Notes under the pieces: model-generated | Databases searched by the model: none | What the model was told of the DNA's origin: nothing | Seen by the model: only the letters and a program-made list of their open reading frames with translations | Program-made: the position numbers and the translations under genes | Shown: piece by piece, positions 6,591-9,325 of the stretch | Layout: each line of letters begins with the position of its first letter | Position numbering within the stretch: position 1 is the stretch's first letter | Assembly (NCBI GenBank): GCA_937900435.1 | Contig: CALCEG010000067.1 | Location: forward strand, 1-9,325 | DNA length: 9,325 bases | Source of the DNA: an uncultured Alphaproteobacteria bacterium | GTDB lineage: Bacteria > Pseudomonadota > Alphaproteobacteria > Rs-D84 | Direction: 5' to 3'

Positions 6591-6616
6591 AAAACACGCG
6601 CCCAATGGACGCGTGT
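6588..6616 (-). terminator. Intrinsic terminator of rnpB
   Basis: A perfect 7-bp stem ACACGCG (6594-6600) / CGCGTGT (6610-6616) closes a 9-nt loop. On the minus strand it is followed directly by a run of T down to 6589, the hallmark of a Rho-independent terminator for rnpB. Seen from tolA the hairpin has no T-tract after it. The U-tract overlaps the tolA stop codon (6588-6590). Confidence 0.75.
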
Positions 6617-6949
6617 CGCAGATGTACATATAAGCCGGATTCTGTTCTGCCGACAATTCAGTATGCGTTAATCATACCATATTGTGGTAGCGGACATGAT
6701 TAATCTGCAAATCTTATTACTAAGAAATGTCAAGCCTTCTACCCGCCCCCGATGTGGGACCCATATATGGGGGCCTATTTGAAGTTGCTGCACGCAGAGA
6801 TTGCCCGTTTCACTCGAATTTAATCGTTTACGTCACTGTTGCTCTAATCGTCAGGTCGCCCTGCCCGGTATATTAGCCGGTGCGCTGTCCCATGCAGTCC
6901 GGACTTTCCTCTGACCCGGGGGTCAGCCATGTCCCGTACATCTGGCGAT
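6617..6949 (-). ncRNA. rnpB: RNase P RNA, bacterial type A
   Basis: Catalytic RNA of RNase P, which removes 5' leaders from pre-tRNAs. On the minus strand the universal blocks appear in order: GAGGAAAGTCCGGACT (P4 5' strand region, 6896-6911), AGTGAAACGGGCAATCTCTG, GTGCAGCAACTTCAAATAGG (ending at about 6774), the GGGTAGAAGGCTTGA segment, and near the 3' end ACAGAATCCGGCTTA (6631-6645), the P4 3' strand region. The ends pair as a long P1 helix: CAGATGTAC (6936-6944) with GTACATCTG (6619-6627), extendable past one bulge. Length is about 330 nt by the P1 ends and predicted start site. Exact 5' and 3' ends are estimates. It lies convergent to tolA and divergent from dnaK. Confidence 0.96.
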
Positions 6950-6955
6950 GCGTGT

Positions 6956-6983
6956 ATGATATCATTTTTTTGTTCGTGGTCAA
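6956..6983 (-). promoter_or_regulatory. Promoter of rnpB
   Basis: On the minus strand -35 TTGACC (6978-6983) and -10 TATCAT (6956-6961) are separated by 16 bp. Transcription would start near 6949, two to five nt before the P1 helix of RNase P RNA begins. That agreement supports the call. Confidence 0.7.
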
Positions 6984-7000
6984 TGTTTTTATGCGGTATT

Positions 7001-7016
7001 TTTTCTTCTAAGAAAA
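7001..7016. repeat. AT-rich 16-bp inverted repeat between the rnpB and dnaK promoters
   Basis: TTTTCTT-CT-AAGAAAA is a perfect inverted repeat with 7-bp arms and a 2-bp centre. It lies upstream of both divergent -35 boxes (6978-6983 for rnpB, 7031-7037 for dnaK), so it could bind a shared regulator or be a chance AT-rich palindrome. It is not the CIRCE element. Confidence 0.3.
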
Positions 7017-7030
7017 TATGACTATTGCCC

Positions 7031-7058
7031 CTTGAAATCTTTTTTTGCATAACTATAT
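7031..7058 (+). promoter_or_regulatory. RpoH (sigma-32)-type heat-shock promoter of dnaK
   Basis: -35 CTTGAAA (7031-7037) and -10 CTATAT (7053-7058) with a 15-bp spacer match the alphaproteobacterial RpoH pattern (CTTG... and CYTATNT). The start site would be near 7066, leaving a leader of about 28 nt that includes the AGGAG ribosome binding site (7083-7087). A housekeeping reading (TTGAAA, 16 bp, TATATC) is also possible from the same bases. No CIRCE repeat is present, which favours RpoH over HrcA control. Confidence 0.65.
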
Positions 7059-7093
7059 CGTAGGTAAGCAAATTTTTAACTTAGGAGTAAAAA

Positions 7094-8986
7094 ATGGGAA
7101 AAGTATTAGGTATTGATTTAGGAACTACTAATTCTGCAATGGCCTTTATGGATGGCAGTGATCCAAAAATTATCGAAAATTCCGAAGGACAACGTACGAC
7201 ACCTTCTGTGGTTGCGTTAACTTCGAATGGTGAACAGTTGGTCGGTATTACCGCAAAAAATCAGGCGGTAACAAATCCTGAAAATACAATTTATGAAATT
7301 AAACGTTTGATGGGCTTGCGCTTTGACAGCCCAGCGGTCAAAGAAATTGCTGCGCGCGTGCCTTATAAAATTGTCGCAGGAGAAAATGGTGATGCCTGGG
7401 TCGAAATGGAAGGTAAAAAATATGCACCATCACAAATTTCTGCAATGATTTTGGCAAAGTTGAAAAAAGACGCAGAAAGCTATTTGGGCGAACCTGTGAC
7501 AGACGCTGTTATTACTGTGCCTGCGTATTTTAATGATTCACAACGTCAGGCAACAAAAGACGCAGGACGTATCGCGGGCTTAAATGTTTTGCGTATCGTT
7601 AACGAACCAACCGCTGCTGCATTGGCATACGGATTAGATAAAGATAAAGACGGTGTTATTGCTGTGTATGACTTAGGTGGTGGTACGTTTGACGTTTCTA
7701 TCTTGGAAATTGTTGATGGTGTATTCGAAGTAAAATCTACAAACGGTGATACTGCATTGGGTGGTTCAGATTTTGATGCGCGTATTTTGCAACACTTAAT
7801 CGCGGAATTTAAAGCACAGACAGGTATCGATTTATCTGGGGATAAATTGGCGTTGCAACGTTTGAAAGAAGCTGCAGAAAAAGCAAAAATCGAATTGTCG
7901 TCAAAGACAAGTACAGATATTAATTTGCCCTATTTGACTGCTGATGCAACAGGTCCAAAACACTTTAATACAACATTGACACGCGCAAAGTTGGAATCGT
8001 TGGTGGCGGATTTGATTGAACGTACAATCGAACCTTGTAAAAAAGCATTGAAAGATGCTGGTCTGGATAAATCGCAGATTAATGAAGTTATCTTGGTTGG
8101 TGGTCAGACCCGTATGCCAAAGGTTGCTGAAACTGTTAAAGAATTCTTTGGGCGTGAACCACACAAGGGTGTTAACCCAGACGAAGTTGTCGGTATGGGT
8201 GCAGCAATCCAAGGTGGTGTTTTATCAGGAGATGTTAAAGATTTAGTATTATTAGATGTTACACCACTATCATTAGGTATTGAAACATATGGTGGAGTAT
8301 TTACAAAATTAATTGACCGCAACACAACAATCCCAACCAAGAAATCACAGGTCTTTAGTACCGCAGAAGATAATCAATCTGCAGTTACTATCCGCGTGTT
8401 CCAAGGTGAACGTGATATGGCGGCAGATAATAAATTGTTGGGTCAATTTAATCTGGAAGGTATTGCCCCTGCCCCACGCGGTATGCCACAAATCGAAGTG
8501 TCTTTTGATATTGACGCAAACGGTATCGTTCATGTGTCTGCAAAAGATAAAGGCACAGGTAAAGAACAGGCGATTTCTATTAAGTCTGATGGTGGATTGT
8601 CAGAAGATGAAATCAAACGTATGGTTGATGAAGCTGCCGCAAATGCCGAAGAAGATAAAAAGAAACGCGAATTGGCCGAAGCAAAAAATACCGCTGAAAC
8701 AGCTGTCTTTAGCATTGAAAAATCACTGAAAGAACATGGTGATAAAATTAGCGAAGACGAAAGAAAAGCGATAGAAGAAGCCAAACAAGCGTTAAGTGAT
8801 GAATTGGCAAAAGTAGAAGCAACAGCGGAATCGTTGAAAGAAAAAACTGATGCATTAACAGAAAAAGCAATGAAGTTGGGTGAAGCGGTTTACAAGGCTG
8901 CGCAGGCCGAACAAGCTGCCCAAGGTACCGAAGAAAAGAAAAATGAAGACGGTACAGTTGATGCGGACTTTTCTGAAAAGAAATAA
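7094..8986 (+). CDS. dnaK: Chaperone DnaK (Hsp70)
   Basis: ATP-dependent Hsp70 chaperone of 630 residues, full length for the family. The nucleotide-binding domain (1-383) shows GIDLGTTNS (6-14), DAVITVPAYFNDSQRQA, VNEPTAAALAYG, VYDLGGGTFDVSILE and ILVGGQTRMPKV. The interdomain linker is DLVLLD (383-388). The substrate-binding domain follows (VTPLSLGIETYGG onwards, with TTIPTKKSQVFSTAED), then a helical lid rich in Glu/Lys/Ala. The C-terminus GTVDADFSEKK is a short form of the usual DAEFEEV tail. The start is fixed by AGGAG seven nt before the ATG. grpE is not upstream and dnaJ does not follow; a terminator closes the gene. Codons for residues 377-407 are strikingly AT-rich compared with the rest. 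Confidence 0.99.
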   Translation: MGKVLGIDLGTTNSAMAFMDGSDPKIIENSEGQRTTPSVVALTSNGEQLVGITAKNQAVTNPENTIYEIKRLMGLRFDSPAVKEIAARVPYKIVAGENGDAWVEMEGKKYAPSQISAMILAKLKKDAESYLGEPVTDAVITVPAYFNDSQRQATKDAGRIAGLNVLRIVNEPTAAALAYGLDKDKDGVIAVYDLGGGTFDVSILEIVDGVFEVKSTNGDTALGGSDFDARILQHLIAEFKAQTGIDLSGDKLALQRLKEAAEKAKIELSSKTSTDINLPYLTADATGPKHFNTTLTRAKLESLVADLIERTIEPCKKALKDAGLDKSQINEVILVGGQTRMPKVAETVKEFFGREPHKGVNPDEVVGMGAAIQGGVLSGDVKDLVLLDVTPLSLGIETYGGVFTKLIDRNTTIPTKKSQVFSTAEDNQSAVTIRVFQGERDMAADNKLLGQFNLEGIAPAPRGMPQIEVSFDIDANGIVHVSAKDKGTGKEQAISIKSDGGLSEDEIKRMVDEAAANAEEDKKKRELAEAKNTAETAVFSIEKSLKEHGDKISEDERKAIEEAKQALSDELAKVEATAESLKEKTDALTEKAMKLGEAVYKAAQAEQAAQGTEEKKNEDGTVDADFSEKK

Positions 8987-9004
8987 TGTTTAAATCGGAA
9001 GCAG

Positions 9005-9027
9005 AATCCCCCGTTTGGGGGATTTTT
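9005..9027 (+). terminator. Rho-independent terminator of dnaK
   Basis: AATCCCCC (9005-9012) pairs with GGGGGATT (9017-9024) around a GTTT tetraloop, followed by a T-run. The hairpin is strong and lies 18 nt after the dnaK stop, indicating a monocistronic dnaK transcript. Confidence 0.9.
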
Positions 9028-9029
9028 CT

Positions 9030-9058
9030 TTGTTTTTTGTGCCTGTGTGTGTTATAAT
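9030..9058 (+). promoter_or_regulatory. Promoter of the gene at the right edge
   Basis: A perfect -10 TATAAT (9053-9058) with an extended TG-N (9050-9052) is preceded 17 bp upstream by a weak -35 TTGTTT (9030-9035). The start site would be near 9065, about 20 nt before the ATG at 9086. It begins within the T-rich tail of the dnaK terminator. Confidence 0.6.
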
Positions 9059-9085
9059 TCTTCAAAGAAAAGTAAAGGGATATTA

Positions 9086-9325
9086 ATGAAAAATCAATTT
9101 AATGAAGCTTCTAAGAATTTAAAAAAACAAATGGTAGAGAATGATGAACTCTATATGGCTGATAAAAATAATTGGTTGTTGGTACATTGTACACACTATA
9201 TGCCACAGAAAAATGAAAATGGTGAATTAGTTATTCAAAATACTGCTGCGGCAACAGATGGCGAAATTCCTAGGGCGACTGTACATTTTACATTAAATCA
9301 TACAGTGGGTGATAATAGTGGCGGG
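9086..9325 (+). CDS. Unrecognised protein (partial, first 80 residues)
   Basis: The open frame begins at ATG 9086 with AAAGGGA (9074-9080) at good spacing and runs through the right edge without a stop. The product begins MKNQFNEASKNLKKQMVEND. It has no signal peptide or membrane segment at the start, so a cytoplasmic protein or one exported without a classical signal is likely. Later it contains WLLVHCTHYMPQ (about 30-41) and ATVHFTLNHTVGDNSGG at the edge. I cannot assign a family. The consensus promoter, the ribosome binding site and the intact frame support a real gene. Codon use is more AT-rich than in the tol genes. Confidence 0.7.
   Translation, partial: MKNQFNEASKNLKKQMVENDELYMADKNNWLLVHCTHYMPQKNENGELVIQNTAAATDGEIPRATVHFTLNHTVGDNSGG

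Noticed and set aside
6844..7071. Minus-strand open frame of 75 codons overlapping the RNase P RNA and its promoter
   Set aside because: It lies within conserved structural RNA sequence and the rnpB promoter, so the frame is incidental.
7021..7093. CIRCE/HrcA operator ahead of dnaK
   Set aside because: The TTAGCACTC-N9-GAGTGCTAA repeat is not present. Only an unrelated AT-rich palindrome lies upstream.
8222..8314. Frameshift or sequencing fault behind the codon change in dnaK
   Set aside because: The translated residues are the canonical conserved DnaK linker and substrate-domain start, so the frame is correct and only synonymous positions differ.

Overview
The window looks like chromosomal DNA from a moderately AT-rich alphaproteobacterium, probably an uncultured one. 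Four things point there: the linkage ruvB - ybgC - tolQ - tolR - tolA, an EnvZ/OmpR-type kinase and regulator, a COG2945-like alpha/beta-hydrolase relative, and an RpoH-like dnaK promoter (CTTGAAA-N15-CTATAT). The taxonomic call is inference. No insertion sequence, phage gene, CRISPR array or tRNA is visible.

Left arm, minus strand (1-2299): a three-gene operon read right to left. It encodes an exported 309-residue protein of unknown function, an OmpR-family response regulator whose ATG overlaps the preceding TGA, and an EnvZ-like sensor kinase that runs off the left edge just after its H-box. The exported protein is an attractive periplasmic partner for the kinase. The 138-bp gap 2300-2437 holds divergent promoters and a TTCTAA-GT-TTAGAA palindrome; a half-site of the same sequence overlaps each predicted -10 box.

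Centre, plus strand (2438-6590): seven tightly packed genes that read as one operon. They are a hydrolase-fold protein that has lost its catalytic residues, ruvB (Holliday-junction motor), rlpA (septal lytic transglycosylase lipoprotein), ybgC (thioesterase), tolQ (unusually short), tolR and tolA. The genes combine recombination with outer-membrane constriction and septal peptidoglycan processing. tolB, pal, ruvA and ruvC are not in the window.

Non-coding block 6591-7093: the RNase P RNA gene rnpB lies on the minus strand, convergent with tolA and divergent from dnaK. It has a recognisable promoter, a long P1 helix and an intrinsic terminator whose U-tract overlaps the tolA stop codon.

Right arm, plus strand (7094-9325): dnaK with a heat-shock-type promoter and a strong terminator, without grpE or dnaJ beside it. 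It is followed by the first 80 codons of an unrecognised gene with its own consensus promoter. Within dnaK, the codons for the interdomain linker switch abruptly to AT-rich synonymous codons.

I found no wholly new system. The items most worth a second look are the catalytically dead hydrolase at the head of the ruvB-tol operon, the compact TolQ, the exported protein coupled to the two-component system, and the dnaK codon patch.
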